Assembly (NCBI GenBank): GCA_963550755.1
Contig: CAUVDV010000087.1
Span: 1-9,349 of the forward strand
Length of the DNA stretch: 9,349 nucleotides
Origin: W11650 sp963550755
GTDB taxonomy: Bacteria > Bacillota > Clostridia > Lachnospirales > Vallitaleaceae
Direction of reading: 5' to 3'
Made by a program: the position numbers and the translations under genes. Below, in pieces: positions 1 through 7,299 of this stretch. The notes beneath the pieces are model-generated. The model searched no databases, was not told where the DNA came from, and saw only the letters and a program-made list of their open reading frames with translations. The stretch's first letter is position 1; each line of letters begins with the position of its first letter.

Positions 1-12
1 ATTCTTTCACTT

Positions 13-195
13 CTAAGCATAGTCGTCACTCTCCTCTTCTTTGTCTGTTATTATTCTGTACCAATCCAGCTGCAAAAAGGCTTCAACACATGGAAAGCTT
101 TTGGGCCGGCTGTACATTTTTATTATAAGGATTCCCCGACGAAATTGCAATAGGAAATATTTTTTCTGGTTCTTCTTACTTCCCCCGGGTTTCAA
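13..195 (-). other. Possible C-terminal tail of an unrecognised protein
   Basis: An open frame reads on the minus strand from a TTG at 195 to a TAG at 13, giving 60 residues; an internal ATG at 117 would give 34. I do not recognise the protein. The last part (residues FPCVEAFLQLDWYRIITDK, then an acidic EEESDDYA end) looks protein-like, with aromatic and acidic residues and no low-complexity run. Its first codons overlap the end of the truncated acetyltransferase in another frame, so it could be the tail of a damaged gene. An AGGAG sequence near its end is followed by an ATG at 20-18 that overlaps its stop and could begin a further gene running off the window. No start with a clear ribosome binding site is visible for this frame itself. 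It may equally be a chance open frame. Confidence 0.25.
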
Positions 196-397
196 TCATC
201 AATTCTTTACATTTCCATTCTTCTCCCAAAACATAATAAATTTTTGTCTTATCCAGAATTACATCGTCAAAACCTACGGATTTGTAACAGAAATATGCAG
301 ATTCATTATTTTCAAAAACACTTAACGAAACCTTTTTTGCACCATAAATTTCAAATGCAAACTTTAAACCTATATTATAAGGTTTTAATCTCAACAT
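176..397 (-). pseudogene. Truncated GNAT acetyltransferase (C-terminal part only)
   Basis: The 73-residue product matches the C-terminal third of a RimJ/RimL-like GNAT N-acetyltransferase. It has the helix segment KFAFEIYGAKKVSLSVFENN, the conserved N-E-S-A-Y-x-C-Y-K-S-V-G-F stretch (residues about 31-43) that lies by the acetyl-CoA pyrophosphate and completes the fold, and a short terminal strand. Family members are usually 150-190 residues; the first strands and the Q/R-x-x-G-x-G/A acetyl-CoA loop are missing. The upstream space is only 31 bp, after the stop of the intact acetyltransferase, so the missing half is not hidden in another frame there. An ATG at 397 with a GGAG about 10 nt upstream exists, so a short peptide could be made, but it should not be an active enzyme. 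I read it as a decayed paralogue or deletion product. Confidence 0.5.
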
Positions 398-428
398 TAT
401 TATTTATCTCCACAACTTTAAAATTGAT

Positions 429-875
429 TTATAACGCTCTTTCCAAATACACCATATCCACTAATTGTACTCCATTCTCATATATTGGGTTAGCATAATT
501 ATCAGTAAAAAAATTTGGTATGATATGAGAACGGACAAAACCACATTTCTCATAAAAGGGTATCGTTGACAGACTATCGCCTGTTCCCACTTGTAAAATG
601 TTATATTTTTCTTTATATTTCTTAGTAATAAAGTCAATCAAAAATTTCGCATAACCTTTACCTTGATATTCCGGAACTGTTGCAATGTTCTTAATTTCAA
701 GTACACCATTTCCCTCATTAGTTACGACACACTCACATTTGATGCCATTATCATCAAGCACATACATTTTACCTTTATCAAGATAACGATCTATCATATC
801 TTCTTGTTCATCTGCAAGTAATAAAAGCGATAAAAACTGCTTCTTGTTTTCTACAACTTCTCTTATTTCTATCAA
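429..875 (-). CDS. GNAT family N-acetyltransferase (YvbK-like)
   Basis: This predicted cytoplasmic acetyltransferase of 148 residues would transfer an acetyl group from acetyl-CoA to an amine; the substrate cannot be read from the sequence. The acetyl-CoA binding loop is visible as V-P-E-Y-Q71-G-K-G-Y-A76 after the strand IKNIAT, followed by the helix KFLIDFITKKYKEKY. The late motif PFYEKCGF (residues about 106-113) is also typical of GNATs. The length is normal for the family, and the overall pattern recalls Bacillus YvbK. The start is a TTG at 875 preceded by GAGAGGT at suitable spacing; no better ATG exists in frame. An extended -10 promoter lies about 40 nt upstream. The gene is AT-rich compared with the sugar and RNA-repair loci downstream. 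Fold confidence is high; specific function is unknown. Confidence 0.85.
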   Translation of the reverse strand: MIEIREVVENKKQFLSLLLLADEQEDMIDRYLDKGKMYVLDDNGIKCECVVTNEGNGVLEIKNIATVPEYQGKGYAKFLIDFITKKYKEKYNILQVGTGDSLSTIPFYEKCGFVRSHIIPNFFTDNYANPIYENGVQLVDMVYLERAL

Positions 876-921
876 TGTGAATACCTCTCAAATCAATGAT
901 GTTTTATTTCTCTTGAATTTT

Positions 922-950
922 ATTATAACATTAATTTCCAAGCCTTTCCA
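922..950 (-). promoter_or_regulatory. Promoter of the GNAT acetyltransferase gene
   Basis: On the minus strand a perfect TATAAT (927-922) is preceded by TGT, making an extended -10 (TGnTATAAT). A TGGAAA (950-945, four of six matches to TTGACA) lies 17 nt upstream. Transcription would start near 915 and leave a leader of about 40 nt before the TTG start at 875. Confidence 0.7.
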
Positions 951-993
951 TTTCCAAATACCACAAGGGAATATTTTTTATTTAACCCACTAC

Positions 994-1097
994 AAAACGG
1001 TGGCAAGCGTTTTAAGGCTCTTTTCTCTCTCGACTTATCTTTATACCTAAATCATACTTAGAAACAAAATTGAATGCTTGCACCGTCTTTTAAGGCT
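994..1097. repeat. Short inverted and direct repeat pair in the non-coding gap
   Basis: ACGGTGGCAAGC (997-1008) is the reverse complement of GCTTGCACCGT (1076-1086) apart from one extra G. The 10-bp word TTTTAAGGCT follows both copies in the same orientation (1010-1019 and 1088-1097). The arms are about 70 nt apart and could form a loose stem-loop or mark the edges of a small rearranged or inserted piece. No transposase is present. The stretch 876-1372 otherwise holds only the promoter, a possible broken coding remnant and the operon terminator. Confidence 0.35.
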
Positions 1098-1100
1098 ATC

Positions 1101-1275
1101 TTAAAGGTGATCTTCTATCATATATTCCTCAATCGTCGGAATTCGGTTTCTATCACTCAGTTTCTTTCGCAATTCTTCCTCATCTTTCTCATACCAGTGA
1201 TGCAAGGTTGCATAATGGTCTTAATAGGTTTTCCCACTGCTTTGCATATACCTTGATAGCTTTTCTATCATCAAT
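1101..1275 (-). pseudogene. Possible frameshifted coding remnant
   Basis: Two short minus-strand frames overlap between 1220 and 1189 and together look like one protein broken by a frameshift. The first reads IDDRKAIKVYAKQWENLLRP from 1275 and stops at 1189. The second, open from 1220 to a TAA at 1101, begins DHYATLHHWYEKDEEEL and ends RNRIPTIEEYMIEDHL. The charged, aromatic composition is protein-like, unlike random AT-rich sequence. I do not recognise the family. No start codon or ribosome binding site is evident, and the upstream end runs into the terminator of the sugar operon, so any gene would lack its N-terminus. It could be a coincidence of reading frames. Confidence 0.3.
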
Positions 1276-1279
1276 CCAT

Positions 1280-1316
1280 AAAAAAAATAAGCAATCTCGT
1301 CTTGAAATTGCCTATT
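1280..1316 (-). terminator. Intrinsic terminator of the beta-glucoside operon
   Basis: On the minus strand AATAGGCAATTTC (1316-1304) pairs with GAGATTGCTTATT (1298-1286) as a 13-bp stem with two G-U pairs and the loop AAGAC, followed by a run of eight U (1287-1280). The G-U pairs fit minus-strand RNA only. It lies about 57 nt after the stop of the GH1 gene and is the evident end of the operon transcript. A short T run on the other side suggests weak activity in the opposite direction. Confidence 0.88.
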
Positions 1317-1372
1317 TTTACATTTATCTGGAAATTATGCAGTTTTCATCCCTTTACTATTTCTTTCTACTT

Positions 1373-2836
1373 TTATCCCAAATCTTCCCCATTGCTTCGG
1401 ATACACTTTTGATACCAGTAGAAAGAATCTTTTTTATAGCGCCGGAGGCTGCCCCTGCCCTCATCGTCCTGATCGACATAAATCACGCCATAGCGCTTGC
1501 TCATTTCCATCGGGCCGCAGGACACAATGTCAATAAAACCCCACATCGTATAACCAATCAACTCAACCCCGTCCTTGACCGCCTCTTTCATTTGCTGCAC
1601 ATGGGCTTTTAGATAGTCAATCCGATATGGATCATGAACCGTGCCGTCGCTTTCCAAAAGATCTTTCGCTCCCAACCCGTTTTCCGCCACAAAAACCGGC
1701 AGCTGATAGCGATCATAGATTTGATTTAAGGTCACGCGCAGGCCCACCGGGTCCTTCTGCCAGCCCCATTCGCTCGACTCCAGATACGGATTTTTATTGG
1801 CCATGATTAAATTGCCGCTGGTCTTTTCCCAGCCCTGTTTCGTGGTCGATACCTGTGAAAAATAATAGGAAAATGCGGTAAAATCAATGGTATACTTGCT
1901 TAAGATTTCATCATCTCCGGGTTCTTTACGAATATGAATATTTTCTTTTTCAAAGTACCGTTCCATATAAGCCGGATACTTGCCTCTAACCATTACATCC
2001 AAATAAAACCAATTGGAATATTGATCATCCAAAATCATCTGCATCACATCATCCGGGTGACAGGTGGCCGGATAAGTGGTAAATCGAGCAATCATGCCAC
2101 CGATTTGCGCCCCCGGCAGAATCTCATGCCCCGCTTTTACCGTCAACGCATTGGCAATAAACTGATGGTGCAGACACTGGAAAATCGCGTTGGCATACTC
2201 TTCCTCCTGATCCTCTATCAAGCAGACACCATTATACGGATTAAACCGTCCCGCATTAAATTCATTGAACGGCAGCCAATAATCGACCCGGTTGCCCAGC
2301 CTCTCAAATAGGGTAGACGCGTATTTCACAAAAAAATCTATGGTTTTCCGGCTTTTCCAGCCTCCGTGCTTCAACACCAGATTGATCGGAATATTATAAT
2401 GCAAAATTGTGGCAAACACCTTGATGCCATATTTGTGGCACTCATCACACAGGTCAGTATAAAAGCGAATACCTTCCTCATTGGGCACGGTGTCATCGCC
2501 ATTAGGATAAATCCGGGCCCAGTTAATGGATGTTCTGAGCACCTTAATACCTAATTCATGAAACAAGCGGATATCTTCTTTATAGGTATGGTAAAAATCA
2601 ATTCCCCAGCGAAATGGATAGTGCACAATATTTTTATCCGTCAATGCTTTTTGAAATTTCTCATCATTCATTCGGCGGTTTTTAAACATCGCCCGTTCTT
2701 CCTTGCTCCAGGCTGCATCAAAATATCTTAGGTCCTGCGTGTCCAGTCCTTTTCCTCCCGCATCATAAGCGCCATCTGCCTGAGAAGCCGCAATCGCCCC
2801 TCCCCATAAAAAGTTTTCCGGAAAACCTGTTCTCAT
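1373..2836 (-). CDS. GH1 6-phospho-beta-glucosidase
   Basis: A cytoplasmic glycoside hydrolase family 1 enzyme of 487 residues, the usual length. It would hydrolyse phosphorylated beta-glucosides (such as cellobiose 6-phosphate or aryl-glucoside 6-phosphates) delivered by the adjacent PTS permease. The N-terminal signature FPENFLWGGAIAASQADGA (residues 5-23) begins the (beta/alpha)8 barrel. The acid/base glutamate is E192 in L-P-F-N-E-F, and the nucleophile is E385 in V-A-E-N-G-L. The phosphate-binding trio S446, K447 and Y449 (M-S-K-R-Y-G) marks the 6-phospho branch rather than plain beta-glucosidases. The start at 2836 has AGGAGG about 8 nt upstream. It follows the permease gene by 17 bp with the ribosome binding site in the gap, so the two are co-transcribed. 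The exact sugar is uncertain; bglA or bglH would be a normal name, but orthology cannot be settled here. Confidence 0.93.
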   Translation of the reverse strand: MRTGFPENFLWGGAIAASQADGAYDAGGKGLDTQDLRYFDAAWSKEERAMFKNRRMNDEKFQKALTDKNIVHYPFRWGIDFYHTYKEDIRLFHELGIKVLRTSINWARIYPNGDDTVPNEEGIRFYTDLCDECHKYGIKVFATILHYNIPINLVLKHGGWKSRKTIDFFVKYASTLFERLGNRVDYWLPFNEFNAGRFNPYNGVCLIEDQEEEYANAIFQCLHHQFIANALTVKAGHEILPGAQIGGMIARFTTYPATCHPDDVMQMILDDQYSNWFYLDVMVRGKYPAYMERYFEKENIHIRKEPGDDEILSKYTIDFTAFSYYFSQVSTTKQGWEKTSGNLIMANKNPYLESSEWGWQKDPVGLRVTLNQIYDRYQLPVFVAENGLGAKDLLESDGTVHDPYRIDYLKAHVQQMKEAVKDGVELIGYTMWGFIDIVSCGPMEMSKRYGVIYVDQDDEGRGSLRRYKKDSFYWYQKCIRSNGEDLG

Positions 2837-2853
2837 ATCTTTTCCTCCTCTGA

Positions 2854-4716
2854 TTAATTTTCTTTTTTAGCTAAAACAAACGAAACAGCAAACGAAGACA
2901 ACCATGCGATTACCATTACCACCAGCAGCCGCAAAAAATTATTGCCTTCGTCCATGTAAGTTGCGATGCTGGTGATACCCGGCATGGAAAAAGCATAGGT
3001 GACAACGCCAAGCAACATAGCCGCCGCTCCCGCGATGGCTCCTCCGGCCATCGCCGCGTACAGCGGTTTTTTCTCCGGTAGCATAATACCGTAAAGTGCC
3101 GGTTCCGTGATTCCCAAGATACAGACTAAGCCGGTCGAAATCGCCGCCGATTTCTGCTCGCTCGGTTTCATTTTCAACGCGTGCGCCAAAACCGCACCCG
3201 ATACCGCCAAATTGGAGTAAAAAAAGTTCGGCAGCATATAATCATAACCAAAATTAGCTAAGTTTTGAAGCTCAATTGCCGACCAGCCTTTGATCCCGAA
3301 AATAATCGTCAATGGAATAATCCCGCAGAACAGCGCTCCGGCCAACGGACCGGCATTGATAAACAGCCACGCAAAGCCTCCGGTCATCCGGGCAGCCACC
3401 CAATTGCCTAAGGGCGCAGCAAAACCAAGAAACAACGGTGCGGCAATCAAAAAGGAAAGTGAACCTGAAAATACAATCCTCAGATTTTTAGGCATATGCT
3501 TATCAATAAAATGAAAAATAAGCGAAAAAATCCAGACTGACAAAATGACCGGAAAAATAGAACCCTTATAATTATAGGCCGGTATTGTGAACAGACCAAA
3601 GCTGTACCCAGCAACCCCCTCAGCCGGTGACAAAAAAGTCGAGTACATCAGGATGCCCGCCGTCATAATTCCGAAGATTTCTTTTACCCTAAAACGTTTT
3701 GCCGCCGCATAACCGATAATAAACGGCATAAAGTAAAACGGCGCGTCCCCAACCGCGTTCAGGACTTTAATTACATCCGAACCGGAAGCTGCCAGCTTTA
3801 ACGCCGTTAGCAGCGAAATAATTCCTTTAATCATACCGCCGGCTACAATCGCGTATAAACCGGGCGTGACACAGGCCGCCAAAGTATTTAATCCCTGGGT
3901 CAGGAGATTCGGCTTCTTTTCCGGCGCTGCTTCTTCCCCGGCCGGATTCGGGTCGGTTTCTCCGCCCGCCTTAATCCCGGCGATATCCAGAAAATCAGCG
4001 TATACTTCCGCTACCGTTGTGCCTACCACGCATTGCAGCTGTCCGCCGGACTCAATCACCTTTAACAGGCCGCCGACCTGGTTTAATTTGTCCATATCGA
4101 CCTTAGACCGGTCAACCGGTACAATCCGCAGGCGGGTTACGCAGTGAAATACATTTTTCACGTTTTGGCTGCCGCCAATGGCCTTCAAAATTTCCGTACA
4201 CATTTGGCCATATTCATAGTTAGACGCCGCTTTCTTTTCGGCCGCTGCCTTAGCCGGTTCGGCTTTTTTGTCCGCGCTAGCCAATTCCGAAGCGGGTGTC
4301 ACCTCAGAAGCCGGCAAAAGCTTGACATCATAGGCGTCACCATTTGTAAAAACCGCAATCACCGTGGCGTCAAGCCCCTCCGCCGCAATGATCTCCCGAT
4401 CAAAACGAATTACTTCCTCGCCCGTTTTCACTCGGTCATTTACTTGTTTTAAAACTGCAAAGCCTTTGCCCGCTAAGTTTACCGTATTGATCCCAATATG
4501 AATTAAAATCTCCAGTCCATTTTCGGCCGTAAATCCCATGGCGTGACCAGTCGGAAATACCATGGAAACCATTCCGTCAACCGGCGCGTAAATAACTCCC
4601 GCACTTGGAGCGATCCCAAATCCGCTTCCCATTACGCCGCTGCTAAAAGTCGGGTCATTCACTTTGTCCAGAGAGACATAGGTTCCGTTGGCCGGTGAAA
4701 ATATTTTTACACTCAT
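2854..4716 (-). CDS. PTS beta-glucoside permease, domains IIA-IIB-IIC
   Basis: A membrane sugar transporter of the glucose/beta-glucoside PTS superfamily, 620 residues, which would import a beta-glucoside and phosphorylate it using phosphate relayed from HPr. The domains run IIA, IIB, IIC. IIA occupies residues 1 to about 140, with H58 (PTGHAM) and the phosphorylated H73 (ILIHIG). An A/E/K-rich linker (about 145-165) follows. IIB spans about 166-248, with the phospho-cysteine C192 in F-H-C-V-T-R-L-R. A second acidic/proline linker leads to IIC from about 270, with roughly ten hydrophobic segments and the conserved G-I-T-E-P-A-L-Y-G motif (535-543). BglF-type beta-glucoside permeases usually run IIB-IIC-IIA, so the N-terminal IIA is notable. 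The start at 4716 has AGGAGG upstream. First gene of the operon; the downstream phospho-glycosidase supports a beta-glucoside substrate. Confidence 0.93.
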   Translation of the reverse strand: MSVKIFSPANGTYVSLDKVNDPTFSSGVMGSGFGIAPSAGVIYAPVDGMVSMVFPTGHAMGFTAENGLEILIHIGINTVNLAGKGFAVLKQVNDRVKTGEEVIRFDREIIAAEGLDATVIAVFTNGDAYDVKLLPASEVTPASELASADKKAEPAKAAAEKKAASNYEYGQMCTEILKAIGGSQNVKNVFHCVTRLRIVPVDRSKVDMDKLNQVGGLLKVIESGGQLQCVVGTTVAEVYADFLDIAGIKAGGETDPNPAGEEAAPEKKPNLLTQGLNTLAACVTPGLYAIVAGGMIKGIISLLTALKLAASGSDVIKVLNAVGDAPFYFMPFIIGYAAAKRFRVKEIFGIMTAGILMYSTFLSPAEGVAGYSFGLFTIPAYNYKGSIFPVILSVWIFSLIFHFIDKHMPKNLRIVFSGSLSFLIAAPLFLGFAAPLGNWVAARMTGGFAWLFINAGPLAGALFCGIIPLTIIFGIKGWSAIELQNLANFGYDYMLPNFFYSNLAVSGAVLAHALKMKPSEQKSAAISTGLVCILGITEPALYGIMLPEKKPLYAAMAGGAIAGAAAMLLGVVTYAFSMPGITSIATYMDEGNNFLRLLVVMVIAWLSSFAVSFVLAKKEN

Positions 4717-4751
4717 CGCGTTTTCCTCCTTTGGCTGTCTTGCCTTGTTTT

Positions 4752-4765
4752 TCCTATGGATAGGA
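4752..4765. promoter_or_regulatory. Palindrome overlapping the permease -10, candidate operator
   Basis: TCCTATGGATAGGA is a perfect two-fold palindrome (6-bp arms, 2-nt centre) that overlaps the proposed -10 of the permease promoter. Its position would suit a repressor site. AraC proteins more often use direct repeats, so a different regulator may bind here. The role is inferred from position only. Confidence 0.35.
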
Positions 4766-4790
4766 TAATAAAAAACAGCGCTGTCCGCAA
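4762..4790 (-). promoter_or_regulatory. Probable promoter of the beta-glucoside operon
   Basis: On the minus strand TTGCGG (4790-4785) is followed after 17 nt by TATCCT (4767-4762). The -35 is weak (three of six), as expected for a promoter that needs an activator such as the divergent AraC-family protein. The spacer contains the 10-bp palindrome ACAGCGCTGT (4775-4784), and upstream lies CAGTT-TTT-AACTG (4802-4814). No LicT-type antiterminator hairpin and terminator pair is evident in the leader. Confidence 0.5.
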
Positions 4791-4845
4791 TTTCCGAATA
4801 ACAGTTTTTAACTGACCAAATTTAATATGTTCCAAATAATTTTAT

Positions 4846-4874
4846 TTGACTTGTAAATCGCGCTATAATATACT
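4846..4874 (+). promoter_or_regulatory. Promoter of the AraC-family regulator gene
   Basis: TTGACT (4846-4851) and TATACT (4869-4874) each match the consensus at five of six positions and are separated by exactly 17 nt. The start site would fall near 4881, leaving a very short leader before AGGAGG (4886-4891) and the ATG at 4897, so this gene is probably expressed without an activator. Confidence 0.75.
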
Positions 4875-4896
4875 ATTAAAGAAATAGGAGGCGCGT

Positions 4897-5880
4897 ATGA
4901 ATCTTAAGCAATTGGAATTCTTTTTATCAGAACTGACGGAAAGTGAGCAGTATCACCAAGCCCATCCCGGCCGTCTGAGCAGCCGCTATGAGCGCATCGA
5001 AAAAAGCGTGGTAAACGGCAGTGAAGTCTATATTTTCAAGTTTGACTCAATCATGAACCAGCACAATATCTGTCTGCATAAAGAGTCGCGCTTTACGCCG
5101 ATTCCCAAACACATCCACTCGGTGATCGAATTGAATTATATTTACCGCGGCCAAATGACTCAAATCATAAACGGTCAGGAAATCACGCTCCGGCAAGGAG
5201 ATGTCTGCATCCTTGACTGCGACACCGCCCATGAGATCCTGCCGCTTTCCGCCGAAGATATCGTCATCAGCATTGACATGCGCAAAACTTTCTTTACTTC
5301 CAGCTTTCTTTCGCGGCTTTCCACCCAAGGCTTGGTATCGCGCTTTCTGGCAGAAATTCTTTGGGAAAATCACAGCAAGCACCAACACCTTATTTTTCAA
5401 AAGCATTCGGAAATTGATATTCACAGTATTATACAACAGCTTTTGTGCGAATATTATGATGCCAAAATATGCAGCGATGAGGTAATGGACGCTTATATGA
5501 TTATCCTATTTTCTCAACTTCTGCGCATGTATCAAAAGCAGCCCCAGCCGCCCACCGCCGGCAGCGGCGCCAGTGAAGTGCTGCTTTTAATCCTTCGCTA
5601 TCTGGAAGCTAATTATCAAACTGCCACCTTAGCTTCGGTAGCTAATTTATTTGGCTTTCACCCAAACTATCTGAGCGCTTATATTAAAAAACACACCGGC
5701 CAATCATTCAAAGATCTGCTGATTACCCAACGAATGATTCAGGCCGGCTCTTTCCTGCGCAATACTAGTCTTCCGGTCGCTGAAATCGCTCTCCAAGTCG
5801 GCTATGAAAATCAAGGATTTTTCTATAAAAAGTTTCAGGATCATTTTCAGATGTCGCCGGCAGAATACCGAAAATCATAG
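4897..5880 (+). CDS. AraC-family transcriptional regulator with cupin sensor domain
   Basis: A DNA-binding regulator of 327 residues, close to the usual AraC-family length. Residues about 65-125 form a cupin-like sugar-sensing domain, with PIPKHIHSVIELNYIYRG, the turn R-Q-G-D-V, and H72, H74, E78 and H112 in cupin-type positions. A helical linker follows. The C-terminal double helix-turn-helix spans about 225-327: the first recognition unit is LASVANLFGFHPNYLSAYIK, and the second is PVAEIALQVGYENQGFFYKK, ending in the family signature F-x-M-S-P-A-E-Y-R. The ATG at 4897 has AGGAGG 5 nt upstream. It is transcribed away from the PTS/GH1 operon from a shared 180-bp region, so it most likely controls that operon in response to a sugar or sugar phosphate. 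Whether it activates or represses cannot be read from the sequence. Confidence 0.92.
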   Translation: MNLKQLEFFLSELTESEQYHQAHPGRLSSRYERIEKSVVNGSEVYIFKFDSIMNQHNICLHKESRFTPIPKHIHSVIELNYIYRGQMTQIINGQEITLRQGDVCILDCDTAHEILPLSAEDIVISIDMRKTFFTSSFLSRLSTQGLVSRFLAEILWENHSKHQHLIFQKHSEIDIHSIIQQLLCEYYDAKICSDEVMDAYMIILFSQLLRMYQKQPQPPTAGSGASEVLLLILRYLEANYQTATLASVANLFGFHPNYLSAYIKKHTGQSFKDLLITQRMIQAGSFLRNTSLPVAEIALQVGYENQGFFYKKFQDHFQMSPAEYRKS

Positions 5881-5991
5881 TTTTGCTTCCGGCCAAACAA
5901 CTTGCTGTCAAAAGCACTCTTAAACTTATTCATACTTTTCAGGCCGGCACTTCATCTTTCCTCCCCCTTATAAACCAGCAAAATCCGAATA

Positions 5992-7284
5992 TTATTCTCT
6001 TTCCCTATCTCCTTCCGTTTTCTTATAATATGTTCCCTCATTGTTATTTCCCTGCTTTTTCCGCCACGGAACCTCATCCTCCGCCGCCTTGAAGTTATAC
6101 ACAGGCTTTAGGATATCAATAATATCAACGGCATCCCGAATCCCATCAATGATGTCGCCCATTGATTTATACGCCATCGGCGCTTCGTCAATGGTCTGCT
6201 CATTGACGGAGGTGCTGTATATCCCGTCCATAGCGGCTTTATATGCCTGCAGATCGATCGCTTCCCTAGCCTTAGTGCGGGACATAATTCGGCCGGCGCC
6301 ATGCGGCGCGGAATAGTTCCATTCCGGATTCCCTTTTCCCACCGCTAAAATCGAGCCATCCCGCATATTAATCGGAATCAGCACTCTTTCCCCTTGGTGG
6401 GCGGCAATTGCGCCTTTGCGCAAAATCCGTTCTTCGGTGTCGATATAGTTGTGAACCGTATGAAACGCTTCCGCCGCAGTCATTCCCGTTCTTTCCAGGA
6501 TAATCTCGGCCATTTTTTCCCTGCTACGGCGGGCAAACCGCTGGCAGATCTCCACGTCGTGCAGGTAATCTTCCAAAAAATCCCCAGAAAGCCAGCACAA
6601 ATCCTCCGGCACATCCGGCATTTTTGCCTGATATTCTTTTGCCAAAGCATTCAGCGCGGTTTGAATTTCTTGGTATCTGCCTGCCGTCTTGTAACTGCGG
6701 ATAATTTCCTCACGTCTGACAAAATAATCCTCTTTGCCAGCCTGCAGGTCAATCGCCAATTGCTGATAAATTTCAGCCACCTGCTTTCCCAGATTTCGGC
6801 TGCCGGAGTGGATGACCAGATAAAACGCGCCGCCTGACGCCTGCTCAATCTCAATAAAATGATTGCCCCCGCCCAGCGTTCCTAAGGAGCGTTCCAGTCT
6901 TTGGCTGCTTCGCAGCTGGCGATAGCATTTAAGGCCGGTCAAATCAAACTGCTCCCGCCGCTCCTCCCAAATATTCATGCCCGACGGAATAAAGTGCGCC
7001 GCCGCATCGACTTTTTCAAAGTCAATGGCCTTGGCCGTCAGCTTCATGGTATACATGCCGCAGCCAATATCCACGCCGACAATATTGGGACACGCTTTTC
7101 CTGCTATGGTCATGGTCGTCCCCACCGTGCAGCCTTTGCCGGCATGGACATCGGGCATAATCCGAATCCGGCTGCCCTCGGTTAAAGCGTAGTCGCACAT
7201 TCTTTTAATCTGCTGAATGGCTTTGTCATCGATCACCTTGGCATAGCAAACAGCGGTATTTATTTTTCCTTTTATTTCAAACAT
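5992..7284 (-). CDS. rtcB: RtcB-type RNA-splicing/repair ligase
   Basis: A 430-residue RtcB ligase that would join RNA ends bearing 2',3'-cyclic phosphate or 3'-phosphate to 5'-OH ends, using GTP and manganese. All catalytic residues are present: D72 and C75 in G-V-D-I-G-C-G-M, H142 in G-G-G-N-H-F, H159 in H-S-G-S-R-N-L-G, H278 in V-H-N-Y-I-D, and the guanylylated histidine H328 in A-P-H-G-A-G-R-I-M-S-R. The D-V-H-A-G-K-G segment (45-51) is also typical. The start at 7284 is chosen because GGAAGGAG lies 6 nt upstream; an in-frame ATG at 7350 lies inside the preceding gene and would add 22 atypical residues. The C-terminal tail after about residue 405 is polar and variable. It follows the Ro-like gene by 46 bp and is probably co-transcribed, pointing to RNA repair rather than tRNA splicing. 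It converges on the AraC gene; no clear terminator is seen in 5881-5991. Confidence 0.95.
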   Translation of the reverse strand: MFEIKGKINTAVCYAKVIDDKAIQQIKRMCDYALTEGSRIRIMPDVHAGKGCTVGTTMTIAGKACPNIVGVDIGCGMYTMKLTAKAIDFEKVDAAAHFIPSGMNIWEERREQFDLTGLKCYRQLRSSQRLERSLGTLGGGNHFIEIEQASGGAFYLVIHSGSRNLGKQVAEIYQQLAIDLQAGKEDYFVRREEIIRSYKTAGRYQEIQTALNALAKEYQAKMPDVPEDLCWLSGDFLEDYLHDVEICQRFARRSREKMAEIILERTGMTAAEAFHTVHNYIDTEERILRKGAIAAHQGERVLIPINMRDGSILAVGKGNPEWNYSAPHGAGRIMSRTKAREAIDLQAYKAAMDGIYSTSVNEQTIDEAPMAYKSMGDIIDGIRDAVDIIDILKPVYNFKAAEDEVPWRKKQGNNNEGTYYKKTEGDRERE

Positions 7285-7299
7285 CGTCTTCTCCTTCCT

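Noticed and set aside
1286..1316. Peptide reading QDEIAYFF in the minus strand near 1290 as part of a coding remnant
   Set aside because: The bases are fully accounted for by the terminator stem and its U tract.
5889..5947. CCGGCC and GGCCGG as a terminator between the converging AraC and rtcB genes
   Set aside because: The arms are only 6 bp and 47 nt apart with no U run on either strand; GGCCGG words are frequent in this region.
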